Source of the DNA: Acanthamoeba sp. SK_2022b
Taxonomy: Eukaryota > Discosea > Longamoebia > Acanthamoebidae
Assembly (NCBI GenBank): GCA_027943245.1
Contig: JANDJZ010000996.1
Coordinates: 1-22,955 of the forward strand
Length of the DNA stretch: 22,955 nucleotides
Direction of reading: 5' to 3'
Shown here in pieces: positions 22,797 to 22,955 of the stretch. How positions within the stretch are numbered: position 1 is the stretch's first letter; each line of letters begins with the position of its first letter. The translations under genes and the position numbers were made by a program. A model generated the notes under the pieces. The model was given only the letters and a program-made list of their open reading frames with translations, searched no databases and was not told where the DNA came from.

Positions 22797-22955
22797 TCAG
22801 AACGGGGGCTCGTCGTTCGAGCCACCCCAGGCGTCGGCCTGCGGCGCCGCCGGCTGGGTCGACCAGGGGTTCGCGGCGGGGGCCTGCTGGCCACCACCGA
22901 AACCGCCCTGGCCGCCGCCGGCGTTGTTGCCGCCGAAGCCGCCACCGTTTCCGCC
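22797..22955 (-). CDS. ssb: Single-stranded DNA-binding protein, C-terminal part (gene runs off the window)
   Basis: Only the last 52 codons are present. They encode a Gly/Gln/Asn-rich flexible tail (GGFGGNNAGGGQGGFGGGQQ) and the acidic tip NDEPPF, through which SSB recruits replication and repair proteins. Tail composition and tip match actinobacterial SSBs. The OB-fold domain and the start lie beyond the right edge. Position before rpsR and rplI is the conserved order. Confidence 0.93.
   Translation of the reverse strand, partial: GGNGGGFGGNNAGGGQGGFGGGQQAPAANPWSTQPAAPQADAWGGSNDEPPF

Noticed and set aside
22800..22955. Gly-rich repeats at the right edge as a tandem-repeat locus
   Set aside because: They are codons of the flexible SSB tail, ending in the DEPPF tip, as expected for the family.
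1..22955. tRNA, rRNA, CRISPR, transposase or integrase
   Set aside because: No cloverleaf-like segment, regular spaced repeat array or recombinase motif was seen on either strand by eye; a tRNAscan or profile search was not possible.

Overview
The window reads as chromosome of a high-GC Gram-positive bacterium (Actinomycetota). The gene set and proteins fit Propionibacteriales/Nocardioidaceae, for example an Aeromicrobium- or Nocardioides-like organism. That placement is inferred from gene content (F420-dependent NADP reductase, cysteine-free S18, actinobacterial CsoR, the ssb-rpsR-rplI...dnaB neighbourhood) and was not tested by search. Codon use looks uniformly GC-rich, and I see no insertion sequence, prophage, tRNA, rRNA or CRISPR array.

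Layout, left to right. (1) 1-1954: serA for serine biosynthesis, with a structured leader, and a PaaI-type thioesterase, both leftward. (2) 2104-4955: a copper-efflux operon csoR-copZ-copA under a textbook CsoR-operator promoter. (3) 4952-6356: a TetR regulator and npdG (F420H2:NADP oxidoreductase), leftward. (4) 6444-9314: a small YscW/YbaY-like protein coupled to an ABC exporter, then a NYN-domain nuclease-like gene. (5) 9354-11650: a strong hairpin, a succinate-semialdehyde-type dehydrogenase preceded by a 27-codon leader ORF, and a pterin dehydratase/VOC fusion, leftward. (6) 11777-14166: cydAB, a cytochrome bd-type quinol oxidase. (7) 14170-15195: a DedA membrane protein (leftward) and a DUF4287 protein (rightward). 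(8) 15186-18217: replicative helicase dnaB (leftward) and a MATE exporter (rightward). They are separated by a 323-bp region rich in TGTGCACA palindromes and DnaA-box-like sites. (9) 18214-20903: arcD-like antiporter and arcA arginine deiminase, leftward. (10) 20991-22036: a flippase-like membrane protein split by a frameshift. (11) 22059-22955: rplI, rpsR and the 3' end of ssb, leftward, the last running off the window.

The ribosomal/replication genes suggest the window lies in the origin-proximal part of the chromosome. Most genes are housekeeping or metabolic; I did not find an obviously new multi-gene defence or biosynthetic system. The most notable signals are regulatory and architectural: a repeated leaderless-promoter geometry (TANNNT, then 6-7 nt, then the start codon) before at least five ORFs; a leaderless leader ORF that shares its first 18 bases with gabD and overlaps it by ATGA; convergent gene pairs that share a single CTAG as both stop codons; the DnaA-box-like cluster beside dnaB; and the flippase gene broken at a G5 run with an ATGA overlap.
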